A stretch of 64,000 bases of DNA from Desulfosalsimonas propionicica (GCF_013761005.1 NZ_JACDUS010000006.1:62001-126000), one strand, 5' to 3'; shown: positions 18,465 to 27,114, counted from the first letter of the stretch. Notes: generated by a model from the sequence alone, not told the origin. Made by a program: numbers and translations.

Positions 18465-20147
18465 TCAATGCACCACCAGGTTCTGTGATCGTTGCTTGGC
18501 CTTTTCAAATTCCTCACCGCCGATTACCGACGCCGTGTCCACTTCGACCTGGACTTTTCTGTACTCGCCGGTTTCCAGGGCCGTGATGTGAAGACGGCCC
18601 TCGTCGTTTAAGTCAAAGGTGATTTCAATGGGCAGGTCAGCCGGCAGATTCGGCGGCAGATGCAAAACCGCCGTCTTGATTTCTGTTGCGTGTTCCAGGG
18701 GGATTTCAATGCTGCTGGTCTCGCTTTCCATGGTCCGGATGAGAACGGTTTTTTGATTCTGCACGGCCGTGTAGAATTTTTTCACCACATTGACCGGAAC
18801 CGTGGTGTTGCGCAGCACCAGGTTGAACACGATCTCCTCACCTGATGGGTTGTGAGCCACCACTCCGAAGCTTTTTGAAGTGACATTTTTAACCCGCAGC
18901 ATGGCGTTTTCAACCGAGGGCAGGGCATAGCCGGTATCCTCGGCCAACTCCCGGGCGGCTTCCTGGAAATCCCGGGTGGTGATCTGACTGGTGTCCATCA
19001 TTTCGGAAAGATTTCCGGAAGCGTCAAATGTTTTTTGGGTTTTTTCCGATATCCGCCGGATCAGGTCATCGTTTAACGCCAGCTTCCACCCGTAGATGGC
19101 CGCGCCCTTGGCCACGGCCTCGTCTGGATCGAAAACCTTGGGTGCCATGTCGAACTCCTTTTCGATCCGTTCGGATACCTGCGGCATCCGGGTGGCCCCG
19201 CCCACCAGGATGATTTCATCAAACCGGCTGTAGCCCTTCTGCAAGGCAGCATCGAGCATATCCCTGGTGAAATCCACGGTCCGCACCAGCAGATCCTCTG
19301 TGACTTCTTCGAATTTTTCCCGCTCCAGCATCAGCTTGACCCGTTTGCCCCCGTGGGTGATCGAAACCGGCGTCTTGGGACGCTGGCTGAGAATTTTTTT
19401 GGCTTTTTCCGCAGACAGCTGCAGATCCTGCCAGGTGTCCGGGTCATCGAGAATGTCTTCGGTAATGCCGGTTTCCTCCTGGAATTTTTCCACCAGGAAG
19501 GCAACGATCCGGTCGTCCCAGTCCTTGCCCCCAAGGTTGTGGTCCCCGCCCGTGCAGATGACCTCCACAGATTCCTTGCGGATATCGATCATGGTGACGT
19601 CAAAGGTGCCCCCGCCCAGATCGTATACCAGGACCACCCGGTTCTGGGTGGTGTCCAGGGACCCGTAGGCGATGGCTGCGGCGGTGGGTTCGTTGATGAT
19701 CTGACGGACGTTAAACCCCGCGATTTCCCCGGCTTTTCGGGTGGCTTCCCTTTCGTTGATGCCGAAATAGGCCGGACATGTGATCACCACGTCGGAAATG
19801 GTTTCTCCCAGGTGCTGCTGGGCGTCCTGGGCCAGTTTTTTGAGGACATAGGCTGAAATTTCCTCCGGCCTGTAGCGTTCGCCGCCGTATTCAAATATAA
19901 AATTGGGCTCTCCCATCGACCGCTTGATAAAGCTGACCACTTCATTGGGATACAGCTTGGCGCTTTCCTTGGCCACTTCCCCGACCACCACGGTGTTTTC
20001 GTCAAAAAAAACAACCGAGGGCGTCACCCGTTCGTTTTCCGCATTGGGGATGATGACAGCCTTGCCGTATTCATCCACATAGGCAATGGAGGAGTAAGTG
20101 GTTCCCAGATCAATGCCGAAGATCCGTTTGATCTTTTTTTCTGTCAA
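18465..20147 (-). CDS. Hsp70-family chaperone, short DnaK paralogue
   Basis: This 560-residue Hsp70 has an intact nucleotide-binding domain: GIDLGTTYSSIAYV near residue 10, phosphate-2 loop VYDLGGGTFDVTM near 175, adenosine motif ILVGGATRMPQV near 315, and NEPTAAAIAYG. A beta-type substrate domain follows. It is about 75 residues shorter than DnaK (about 638) and lacks most of the helical lid and the C-terminal tail, so it is likely a specialised paralogue rather than housekeeping DnaK. The start appears to be TTG at 20147, in a TTGA overlap with the grpE stop, with AAAGGGGAC upstream, indicating translational coupling. The nucleotide-exchange partner is upstream and a J-like membrane protein downstream. 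Confidence 0.88.
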   Translation of the reverse strand: MTEKKIKRIFGIDLGTTYSSIAYVDEYGKAVIIPNAENERVTPSVVFFDENTVVVGEVAKESAKLYPNEVVSFIKRSMGEPNFIFEYGGERYRPEEISAYVLKKLAQDAQQHLGETISDVVITCPAYFGINEREATRKAGEIAGFNVRQIINEPTAAAIAYGSLDTTQNRVVLVYDLGGGTFDVTMIDIRKESVEVICTGGDHNLGGKDWDDRIVAFLVEKFQEETGITEDILDDPDTWQDLQLSAEKAKKILSQRPKTPVSITHGGKRVKLMLEREKFEEVTEDLLVRTVDFTRDMLDAALQKGYSRFDEIILVGGATRMPQVSERIEKEFDMAPKVFDPDEAVAKGAAIYGWKLALNDDLIRRISEKTQKTFDASGNLSEMMDTSQITTRDFQEAARELAEDTGYALPSVENAMLRVKNVTSKSFGVVAHNPSGEEIVFNLVLRNTTVPVNVVKKFYTAVQNQKTVLIRTMESETSSIEIPLEHATEIKTAVLHLPPNLPADLPIEITFDLNDEGRLHITALETGEYRKVQVEVDTASVIGGEEFEKAKQRSQNLVVH

Positions 20148-20812
20148 AGCCTGTCCCCTTTCCCGCTATGATCGTATACGTAAACCGTGACCAGTTCGGG
20201 CCGCAGAATCTTGCCGTCCCACTCATAGCCCGGACGCATGCTTTCAGCTATGATTTTGTCCATGGTCGGATCGCTTGTTTCAACCTTTTTGACGACACGC
20301 TGGCGGGTATTGTCAAAATGTGTCACACCGCAGGTAAAGGCAGTAATGCCCTGCCAGGTAAAAAGGTCTTCCAGGTCGCCGGCGATTTCTTCCAGGAACT
20401 CCAGCAGCCGGGCGGCGGTTTGCTCGGTAATCGGCCCGGGTTCATAATACGCCTTGAATTTACGGATGTCATCAATGATTTTAATGACATCGGTTACCAT
20501 GGAGTGGATGTATTTTTTGACCAGGCCGTCCCGGTATTCCTGAAGTTCCCGGTGCAGCTCATCTATGACCTTGTTTTTGTGGGCATCGTATTTGAGTTTG
20601 GTTTCAAAAGCCTCGGACAATTGGGCAATCCGCCGGTTTACAGCCTCCAGGGCGGCATTTTCCGGCTCTGGCTGCCGATTGTCGTCGTTGCCGGCATCCT
20701 CTGCAGGCCAGTCCGTTTCGTCGTCAAAGCGGATTTCCAGCTCAAAGTCGGTTTCCGTTTGCCTTGCGTCGGGCTCCTGCTTGTCATTGCTGTTGTCATT
20801 GTCATGCATCAT
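20144..20812 (-). CDS. GrpE-like nucleotide exchange factor
   Basis: This 222-residue protein has an acidic, low-complexity N-terminus (about 1-60), a long helical segment with coiled-coil spacing (about 60-120), and a C-terminal beta-type segment with SMRPGYEWDGKILRPELVTVY, which matches the beta-wing of GrpE (typically GYxxxxRVLRPAxVxV). It is co-encoded with the Hsp70 gene by a 4-bp overlap. GrpE proteins release ADP from Hsp70. The sequence is divergent from standard GrpE, in keeping with a dedicated partner for the short Hsp70. The start has two candidate ATG codons, 20812 and 20809; neither has a strong ribosome-binding site. Confidence 0.78.
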   Translation of the reverse strand: MMHDNDNSNDKQEPDARQTETDFELEIRFDDETDWPAEDAGNDDNRQPEPENAALEAVNRRIAQLSEAFETKLKYDAHKNKVIDELHRELQEYRDGLVKKYIHSMVTDVIKIIDDIRKFKAYYEPGPITEQTAARLLEFLEEIAGDLEDLFTWQGITAFTCGVTHFDNTRQRVVKKVETSDPTMDKIIAESMRPGYEWDGKILRPELVTVYVYDHSGKGDRL

Positions 20813-20939
20813 GGTATGGCCGCTTCGGTGAATGGTGTTGCATCTGGGCCCGGATTTTTCTGTTCAGGCCGGTGGTTTCTCAGAAAAACGATTAATTACA
20901 GATTATTACTATATTCTAAAGAGGTTTGTCAAAACTTTG

Positions 20940-21605
20940 TCAAGAAAAATTCTCAATGGCCCGGCGTATCCAGTCCACCCATTGATCCATGCCAGCGCCG
21001 GTTTTGGCCGAGACTTCCAGAATGTCCATCTCCGGGTGCAGTTTGTGCACGCGCTTGCGCAAAATCGCCGTGTCAAAGTCGCTTAAGGCCATCATGTCGG
21101 TTTTATTGACCAGAAGTACGTCTGAAACAGTAAACATCAAAGGGTATTTCAGGGGCTTGTCATCGCCTTCGGGCACGCTGAGAATCATGGCGCTTTTCAT
21201 GGCCCCGGTGTCAAATTCCGCCGGGCAGACCAGATTGCCCACGTTTTCAATAAAGATCAGGTCGAAATCCTTTGAACCGATGCCGTCAAGTCCGGTTTTC
21301 ACCATGGCCGCATCCAGGTGGCAAAAGCCGCCCGTGCGCAGCTGCACGGCAGCCGCCCCGGACTCTCTGATTTTTTCCGCATCCACCACTGAATCGATAT
21401 CCGCCTCGATGACACCGATACGCAGTTCGTTTTTCAGGCGCTCTATGGTTTGCAGCAGCAGGCTCGTTTTTCCGGCCCCCGGCGAAGACATGAGGTTGAT
21501 GACAAAAGTTTTTTCATCCGCCAGTTTCTGCCGCAGCTGCCGGGCGGCCTCGTCATTGTCCGACAGAATGTTTTCTTTGATTTCGATGAGCTTGATTTCT
21601 TCCAT
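20940..21605 (-). CDS. hypB: Hydrogenase nickel-incorporation GTPase HypB
   Basis: This 221-residue GTPase inserts nickel into [NiFe]-hydrogenase with HypA. It carries P-loop SSPGAGKTSLL (about 40), the metal- and switch-region motif GGFCHLDAAM (about 92), ENVGNLVCPAEFD (about 118) and NKTD (about 165). The N-terminal His-rich nickel-storage stretch and the CXXCGC motif found in some HypB proteins are absent, so it is the short form. It starts immediately after the hypA stop. No hydrogenase structural gene lies in the window. Confidence 0.95.
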   Translation of the reverse strand: MEEIKLIEIKENILSDNDEAARQLRQKLADEKTFVINLMSSPGAGKTSLLLQTIERLKNELRIGVIEADIDSVVDAEKIRESGAAAVQLRTGGFCHLDAAMVKTGLDGIGSKDFDLIFIENVGNLVCPAEFDTGAMKSAMILSVPEGDDKPLKYPLMFTVSDVLLVNKTDMMALSDFDTAILRKRVHKLHPEMDILEVSAKTGAGMDQWVDWIRRAIENFS

Positions 21606-21959
21606 TCAGACGGCCTCCATTTCCTTTATGTGATACTGCCGGCCGGAAACAAGGGAGACATCGCCGGCGGTTCCGCATTGCGGGCAATCCGTTAAACCCA
21701 GTTCATCTTTTTGGATCCGGAATTCATGGCCGCATTTCCGGCATTTGAGCACTATGGGGGCTCTTTGGATTTTGAGTTCCGCGCCTGCGGCCAGGGTGTC
21801 TTTGCTCAGATAATCAAAATAATGCTGCAGCCACTCATTTTCCAGGTCGCTCAGTTCCCCGACCTCCAGGGTTATGGAAACCACACGGCTGACCTGGTTT
21901 TGTTTTGCGTGTTTGACAACGATTTCCAGAATGCTTTCAGTGACGGGCAGTTCGTGCAT
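21606..21959 (-). CDS. hypA: Hydrogenase nickel-incorporation protein HypA
   Basis: This 117-residue metallochaperone starts with MHELPVTESILEIV, in which the N-terminal MHE provides the nickel site. Its zinc ribbon has CRKCGHEF and CPQCG (two CxxC pairs). I chose the ATG at 21959 because the family begins exactly at this MHE; the frame is open 27 codons farther upstream but those codons are unlike HypA. The gene directly abuts hypB. The two proteins deliver nickel to apo-hydrogenase. Confidence 0.95.
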   Translation of the reverse strand: MHELPVTESILEIVVKHAKQNQVSRVVSITLEVGELSDLENEWLQHYFDYLSKDTLAAGAELKIQRAPIVLKCRKCGHEFRIQKDELGLTDCPQCGTAGDVSLVSGRQYHIKEMEAV

Positions 21960-22311
21960 GGCAACAATCCTGTATTTGTGTTTGCCGCCAAGGTAGCACA
22001 TCATGGCGGCAAACGTCACATGCAAATTTTTTCTATGCAATTTTTTATAAATTTGCAGAAGGTTTGATTCGTGTCTAATGTTAAATAAACCACATGGAAT
22101 AGGAGAATAATATATTCCAACTTGACCAATTAGATCTAATCCTATAGCGTATATAAAAGTAAAGTTGTGACGATCAAGCTGTCAAAAAGCCCTCGGGAAG
22201 GGGTTTTAACCTATCTATAAAAAGATTTACCCTGAAAATGATCAATGTTCAACTAACCGAACTTGTTTATAATAAATATCGCGGGCAACACATACGGAAA
22301 AGAGAATCAAC
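21960..22311. promoter_or_regulatory. Divergent intergenic region between hypA and an HTH gene
   Basis: About 350 bp without a gene. It is AT-rich around 22060-22160 and contains a 12-bp perfect palindrome ATTAGATCTAAT (22129-22140) and an inverted repeat GGAATA/TATTCC (22097-22119 region). These may be operators for the divergent genes, but I do not recognise them. Confidence 0.35.
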
Positions 22312-22752
22312 ATGGGACAACTGGGAAGATATACAGACAGCAAGAGCCGGCAGCGAATCGACCTGATTTTTGAAATGCGCCGCAAAGGGCATGTGTGGGC
22401 GGAGATCGGTGAGGCCTGCCAGATGGGGATTGCCAATGTACAGCAGGCATATTACCGGGAATGCCGGTTCCGGAAAACAGCCTTTGAGTATCCGTTCGTG
22501 GAATACATTGGTACCCATACCTGCAATGTCATTCGCAAATGCCTGGGCGAGCAGGCGCTGGCCGATCCCCGGAAATTAAGCGGACAGGAAAACATCAAGG
22601 CCATATTGTGCTGGCCGGGCGTGGGCACCAAGACAATCCGGGATCTCTCCGAAGGCCTGCAGGAAGCGGGCTACGAAAGTTTTGACCCGGATGAGGTCTA
22701 CAATCGCATTTTTCAGTCACGGAGCCGCCGCCGCCGCAGTCCAAGCGGTTGA
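22312..22752 (+). CDS. Putative helix-turn-helix protein of unknown function
   Basis: This is a 146-residue soluble basic protein. Residues about 10-45 could form a helix-turn-helix (RQRIDLIFEMRRKGHVWAEI followed by a helix rich in Q and A), as in Sigma70 region-4-like or transposase-type HTH domains. The C-terminal part (about 90-135) has a helix-hairpin-helix character (WPGVGTKTIRDLSEGLQEAG) that resembles the RNA polymerase alpha C-terminal domain. The tail is Arg/Ser-rich. It diverges from hypA and stands alone. I do not recognise a family and infer only nucleic-acid binding. Confidence 0.5.
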   Translation: MGQLGRYTDSKSRQRIDLIFEMRRKGHVWAEIGEACQMGIANVQQAYYRECRFRKTAFEYPFVEYIGTHTCNVIRKCLGEQALADPRKLSGQENIKAILCWPGVGTKTIRDLSEGLQEAGYESFDPDEVYNRIFQSRSRRRRSPSG

Positions 22753-22850
22753 AATTTTTTGCCGCCACGGACCGGCGGGACAGGCGGAAAAATCAATTGC
22801 AGGCAAGGCCCCGGCCTGCAGTACAGGCAGCTGACGGATTGCCAGGGGTT

Positions 22851-23759
22851 TTATTGCCCGGGAAATATCATTTTGCCGCTTAGACTGATATCATAGCCTT
22901 GCCAGCCGGCGGCCATGCGTTGAAAGCCGGGATCATGGAAAACAGCCAGAAAATCCTGCACCGGCCGGTCAAAAAAATGGTCCTTGCTGATCAGCATGTC
23001 ATAACGTTCCCAGCGCAAAGAAATGAAATCCAGCCCGAGCATGCCGGCCACGGCCCGGATGCCCGGGCCGGCGTCGGCTCTGCCGGCAAGGATTTCAATG
23101 CCCACATCAATGTGGCGGCTGACTTCGTTTTCATATCCGGCAAGGCTTTGGGGATCAATGCCGGCCTGCTCCAGCATCCGGTCAAAAAGCAGGCGGGTGC
23201 CGGTTTCCGGTCCCCGGTTGACCACGCGGATTTCGGCCTGATGGAGGTCGGCCACGGATCGGAGCTGTCCGGGGTTGCCTTTTGCCACCAAAAGGCCCTG
23301 CTCCCTGCGGCAGAAATTGACCACAGCCGGCATTTGCCCCACCTCCCGGCCGGCATGGGAAAAATTGTATTCAGATCCGTTTTCTTCCATGAGATGGCTG
23401 CCGGCCATGTGGCAGCATTCCCGGCGCAGGGCCCTGAGTCCGCCCATACTGCCCGTGTTGCCAAACACGGCGATATGGTCCGGAAACTGCCTGTTAAACC
23501 ATGAAATGGTTTGATCCAAAAGCGGGTCGTTGCTGCCCACAATGATCAGCAACCCGGTCTCGGGAAGCCGCTTTGCCGGGGAATCCGGGTAATTGATGGT
23601 GCTGGCCTCGATCCACTGGTCCACCAGATGCCGGGGAAACAGCCATTTGCCGGTGATTTTTGACGCCGGCAAGCCCTTTTCAGCCACCAGTGAATAAACC
23701 ATCTTTTCATTGACACCGATATAGGCGGCCACTTGCTTTGTGGTCAGCAGGGTTACCAT
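22851..23759 (-). CDS. HTH (excisionase-type) regulator with periplasmic-binding-protein-like domain
   Basis: This 302-residue protein starts with an excisionase/MerR-like winged helix (about 1-50; TTKQVAAYIGVNEKMVYSLV) fused to a PBP-like ligand domain (PF12727 type, about 65-295) with LLIIVGSNDPLLDQ, ETGTRLLFDRML and ADAGPGIRAVA. Such proteins are one-component regulators, often of molybdate, tungstate or anion-related genes. I chose the ATG at 23759 because AAAGGAG lies 8 bp upstream; an upstream in-frame start exists at 23783 but lacks this. It diverges from the REC-UspA gene across a repeat copy. The effector is unknown. Confidence 0.78.
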   Translation of the reverse strand: MVTLLTTKQVAAYIGVNEKMVYSLVAEKGLPASKITGKWLFPRHLVDQWIEASTINYPDSPAKRLPETGLLIIVGSNDPLLDQTISWFNRQFPDHIAVFGNTGSMGGLRALRRECCHMAGSHLMEENGSEYNFSHAGREVGQMPAVVNFCRREQGLLVAKGNPGQLRSVADLHQAEIRVVNRGPETGTRLLFDRMLEQAGIDPQSLAGYENEVSRHIDVGIEILAGRADAGPGIRAVAGMLGLDFISLRWERYDMLISKDHFFDRPVQDFLAVFHDPGFQRMAAGWQGYDISLSGKMIFPGQ

Positions 23760-23787
23760 TTGCCGTCTCCTTTCGCAAAGCATCCTT

Positions 23788-23937
23788 TGATAGCGCCGTA
23801 AAAGTCCAATATCTGCGTTACCCGCAATTTATCAGAACTTCACGTACGGATAAGCACTTTGCATTCTTCGAAATTGCGCAAGCCTTGATCTTGAACTGTT
23901 TACCGCACCATCTAAAAGTAGACTTTTTACGGTGCCA
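23788..23937 (+). repeat. Dispersed palindromic element, copy 2
   Basis: This 150-bp non-coding element reads TGATAGCGCCGTAAAAG at the left and GACTTTTTACGGTGCCA at the right, with an imperfect core palindrome around 23825-23880 (CAATTT ... GAAATTG). It lies in the 448-bp gap between two divergent regulatory genes (23759 and 24208), next to the start of the PBP-like regulator. The rest of the gap shows no gene. Confidence 0.8.
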
Positions 23938-24207
23938 ACATCCTTTGGTTGGCATGAAAACGCAGAATATCAGAACCGGAGTTTTAATCAAAGCCCAATA
24001 TGTCCTGCACATGTGGATTGGGGATCGGTTCCGCGCCATGCCAGCGTATTTTTCTGTCATCTGGCAGGGTTGTTTTAGTTTGTTTTAGTCTCTTGACACG
24101 TCACTTGCAGTGGGGTAAACTACCCGATCTAATTAAAAAAATAAAGGCTGCCGGATGAAACACAAAGATTCAGATTGAGACAAAACGATTCAGTAAAGGA
24201 GAGATTC

Positions 24208-24972
24208 ATGGAAGATGATAAGGGCACCGGCAAAATCCGGATACTTCTTGTTGATGACGAGAAAGACTTTGTCGACACCCTTTCCCAGCGCATGCAGATG
24301 CGGGATCTGAGCGCGGATATCGCCTTAAACGGGGAAGAGGCCCTCGAACAGCTCAACAGGCAATCTCCGGATGTCATGGTCCTTGATCTGCGTATGCCCG
24401 GCGTTGATGGAATGGATGTGCTGCGCCGGGTCAAAAAGGAACATCCCAACGTGCAGGTTATTATGCTCACCGGGCAGGGATCGGAGAAAGACGAAATCGA
24501 GGCAAGGCGGCTGGGGGCGTTTGATTACCTGGAAAAGCCGGTCAACATTGATACCCTGGTTTCCCGGATTCGCTCAGGCGTCTTGCTTGTGGTGGGAAAC
24601 GAGGATCGGTTCTCTGATCGTCTCATTGATTATGCCCTGGAAATGGCCGAGCGGATGTCTTACCGGCTCGTGGCCTTAAGTCCGGCGCCGTTTCCGGAGT
24701 CCATCCTAAACCGGGACCCCATGCCTGAACGGGTCAGCGAATTTGAGCAAAGCGCCCGGCAAAACGCGGAAAAGTTTGCAAAGGCGGCCAAGGAAAAAGG
24801 CATTCCCTTTGAACACGTGATTCGCTACGGACAGCCTGATGCCGTGGCCGAGCAGGTGGCAAAGGAATACGGCAATGTCGAATTTGTGGTATCCGAGCCT
24901 ACGGATCAGCAACTGGCGGATCAGGCCCCGGACAGTCCCGGTAAACAGCTTTATGTCTACAGTGTGGCCTGA
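24208..24972 (+). CDS. Response regulator receiver fused to a UspA-like domain
   Basis: This 254-residue protein has a complete receiver domain (about 8-125) with the acidic pair in LLVDDEKDF, phospho-acceptor Asp in VMVLDLRMPG, the Thr of MLTGQ and the Lys of YLEKPV. It is joined to a second alpha/beta domain (about 130-250) that begins LLVVGNEDRFSDRLIDYALEMA and ends EFVVSEP, which resembles a universal-stress-protein fold; the usual USP ATP motif is not clear. No DNA-binding output is present. I took the ATG at 24208, with AAAGGAGAGATTC upstream, rather than an earlier in-frame codon. The gene is followed by a 29-residue peptide and an SLC13 permease in apparent operon. Confidence 0.82.
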   Translation: MEDDKGTGKIRILLVDDEKDFVDTLSQRMQMRDLSADIALNGEEALEQLNRQSPDVMVLDLRMPGVDGMDVLRRVKKEHPNVQVIMLTGQGSEKDEIEARRLGAFDYLEKPVNIDTLVSRIRSGVLLVVGNEDRFSDRLIDYALEMAERMSYRLVALSPAPFPESILNRDPMPERVSEFEQSARQNAEKFAKAAKEKGIPFEHVIRYGQPDAVAEQVAKEYGNVEFVVSEPTDQQLADQAPDSPGKQLYVYSVA

Positions 24973-25026
24973 AATCTTTTTCTAAATCCCCGGAGCGAAC
25001 CCGAACCAGAGGGAAAAGGAGAAACC

Positions 25027-25116
25027 ATGGAGTTCCATTTTATCAGAGGAGTGGTGCTGGTCCTGTTTGCGGCAGTGCTGTGTTTCATCTTTCGGCACGA
25101 GAATAAAAAGGGATAG
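25027..25116 (+). CDS. 29-residue single-helix membrane peptide
   Basis: An ATG at 25027 with a strong ribosome-binding site (GGGAAAAGGAGAAACC) opens a 29-codon frame ending TAG at 25116. The product has a hydrophobic stretch VVLVLFAAVLCFIF flanked by charged residues (EFHFIRG before it, RHENKKG after it), which fits one membrane helix. It lies 54 bp after the REC-UspA gene and 43 bp before the SLC13 permease, all on the plus strand. It may be a small regulatory or accessory subunit of the permease; this is inference from topology and position. Confidence 0.6.
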   Translation: MEFHFIRGVVLVLFAAVLCFIFRHENKKG

Positions 25117-25159
25117 CCCGTATACCGGCTCAACCAGATAAAGAAAGGATCGGTTTTCA

Positions 25160-26971
25160 ATGACGCCTGAAATGCTGCTGACCATGATTGTTTTGGTATT
25201 CGTAATTGTCCTTTTTGTTTTTGAATGGGTCCGGGTGGATGTCGTGGGTATCCTCATGATGGTCCTGCTGCCGCTTCTGGGGCTTATCTCCCCAAAAGAT
25301 GCTTTTGTGGGTCTGAGCAGTAATGCGGTGGTATCCATTATTGCCGTGATCATCATGGGCGCCGGTCTTGACAAGACCGGCGTGATGAACCAGGTGGCCA
25401 GCCCGATCATAAAGATTGCCGGCAAAAGCGAAAGCCGCATTATTACCTTTATCGGTGGCACGGTTGGACTCATTTCGGCCCTGATGCAGAACATCGGCGC
25501 TGCTGCCCTGTTTCTGCCGGCCGCCCAGCGCATTGCAAAGCGCATCGGCCTTCCGGTTTCCCGAATTCTGATGCCCATGGGATTTTGCGCCATTATCGGC
25601 GGCACTCTGACCCTGGTGGGTGCCAGCCCCACGATTTTGTTAAACGACCTGATGACCATCGGCGGGGAAAAGCTTGAGCCCTTTGGGCTGTTTACACAGA
25701 CCCCCATTGGTATCTGCCTGCTGATTTCTGCCATCGTTTATTTCATTGTTTTCGGCCGGTTTATTCTGCCGGCCAGCAAGGGTGAGAGCGACGAAGGCGT
25801 CACCAACGCCCTGATGCAGGCTTACCGGGCCTTTGAAACCATTTATGAGATTCATATTCCCGAAGACGCCAAAACCACGGGTACCCTGGCTGATCTTGGG
25901 GTGCAGACCCGATACCTGGTCACGGCGGTGGCCGTGGGGCACGCCGCTGAAAAAGACAAAAATTTCGTGCCCAGAAGTTCAGAGGAACTCCGGCCCGGAG
26001 ATGATCTTGCGGTCGTGGGCCGGCGCAAAAACGTCATGAAAATGGCCGACGAAATGGGCTGGGAAGTAAAAGACACCCTGGAGTCTTTTGCCGAAACCCT
26101 TTCCAGAACCAGTGCGGGCATGGCCGAAACCATTGTTTCCCCCAGATCCGAGCTCATCGGCAAGACCATGAGCGAAGTGGATTTCAAAACGATTTACGGA
26201 GTCACGCCCCTGGCCCTTTTCAAGGGCAACCGGATTTACTATTCCGGCTTGACGCATATCACGCTAAACATGGGCGACACGCTTCTGCTGTTTGGCCCAT
26301 GGGAGCGGTTTCACATCCTGAAAAATCATCCCCAGCCCAGATCCCTGACCTTTTCCACGCCCCTTGAGGGTGAAATCCTCCGGCCGGAAAAAGCCAAGCT
26401 GGCCCTGGTATGGCTCGGGGTGGCCCTGCTGCAGGTGATTTTTTTGAAAATGCAGCTCTCCGTGGCGTTGATGTCCGGAGCCCTGGGTATGATCATTACC
26501 GGGGTGTTGAAAATTGATGAGGCCTACAGGGCCGTTGACTGGATGACCGTTTTTCTGCTGGCGGGCCTGATCCCCCTGGGCATGGCTTTTGAGCAGACAG
26601 GCACGGCGGCTTATATTGCCGAAGGTGTGCTCGGGGTGCTCGGCGAGCCTGCCCCCATTGTGCTTTTGGGCGTCATCGGCCTGATGACCTCGTTTTTTAC
26701 ACTGGTGATCTCCAATGTCGGGGCAACGGTGCTGCTGGTGCCCCTGTGCATGAACATGGCCATGATGGCCGGGGGTGATCCGCGGATGGCAGCCCTGGTT
26801 GTGGGACTGTCTGCCTCCAATACCTTTGTGCTGCCCACCCACCAGGTCAATGCGCTGGTCATGCGGCCGGGCAGTTACCGAACAGTGGATTATGCAAAGG
26901 CCGGAGCCGGCATGACGGTTCTGTTTCTTGCAGTGGAACTTGCGGTGCTATATTTCTTCTACGGCATTTAA
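25160..26971 (+). CDS. SLC13-family permease with RCK_C (TrkA-C) domains
   Basis: This 603-residue protein has an N-terminal membrane half (about 1-195), a cytoplasmic insert with two RCK_C/TrkA-C regulatory domains (about 215-385; DLAVVGRRKNVMKMADEMG and TLLLFGPWERF), and a C-terminal membrane half. It carries GGTLTLVGASPTILLNDLM, the SNT-type motif region of divalent anion:sodium symporters, and repeats it as NVGATVLLVPLCMN and LPTHQVNALVM. Such SLC13/DASS proteins import sulfate or dicarboxylates. In a putative sulfate reducer, sulfate is an attractive substrate, but the sequence does not fix this. Start ATG at 25160. It follows a REC-UspA gene and a microprotein, which may control it. Confidence 0.88.
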   Translation: MTPEMLLTMIVLVFVIVLFVFEWVRVDVVGILMMVLLPLLGLISPKDAFVGLSSNAVVSIIAVIIMGAGLDKTGVMNQVASPIIKIAGKSESRIITFIGGTVGLISALMQNIGAAALFLPAAQRIAKRIGLPVSRILMPMGFCAIIGGTLTLVGASPTILLNDLMTIGGEKLEPFGLFTQTPIGICLLISAIVYFIVFGRFILPASKGESDEGVTNALMQAYRAFETIYEIHIPEDAKTTGTLADLGVQTRYLVTAVAVGHAAEKDKNFVPRSSEELRPGDDLAVVGRRKNVMKMADEMGWEVKDTLESFAETLSRTSAGMAETIVSPRSELIGKTMSEVDFKTIYGVTPLALFKGNRIYYSGLTHITLNMGDTLLLFGPWERFHILKNHPQPRSLTFSTPLEGEILRPEKAKLALVWLGVALLQVIFLKMQLSVALMSGALGMIITGVLKIDEAYRAVDWMTVFLLAGLIPLGMAFEQTGTAAYIAEGVLGVLGEPAPIVLLGVIGLMTSFFTLVISNVGATVLLVPLCMNMAMMAGGDPRMAALVVGLSASNTFVLPTHQVNALVMRPGSYRTVDYAKAGAGMTVLFLAVELAVLYFFYGI

Positions 26972-27112
26972 AAAAAACTAAATCTGCGTTACGCGCGATT
27001 TCTCAGAATTTCACGTACGGCTAACTACGCTGCATTCTTCGAAATCGCGCAAGCCTTGATCTTGAACTTTTTACGGCGCCATCTGAAAATCGACTTTTTA
27101 CAGGCGCATCAA
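26972..27112 (+). repeat. Dispersed palindromic element, copy 3 (left end eroded)
   Basis: The core reads AATCTGCGTTACGCGCGATT (26981-27000) and continues through the familiar palindrome to GACTTTTTACAGGCGCATCA. The left terminal repeat is reduced to AAAAAAACTA. The element begins directly at the stop codon of the SLC13 gene and lies between convergent genes. Confidence 0.8.
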
Positions 27113-27114
27113 AG

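Noticed and set aside
20144-20147. Frameshift between grpE and the Hsp70 gene
   Set aside because: The 4-bp TTGA overlap is a normal stop-start overlap with a TTG initiation codon; both frames are complete.
22129-22140. ATTAGATCTAAT as a defined operator
   Set aside because: A single 12-bp palindrome of AT-rich sequence without a second copy is not enough to assign a regulator; kept only as an observation.
24086-24106. TTGACACGTCA as another FNR/HcpR-type site upstream of the REC-UspA gene
   Set aside because: The half-sites are only 2 bp apart instead of 4 and the right half is incomplete, so it does not match the other three sites.
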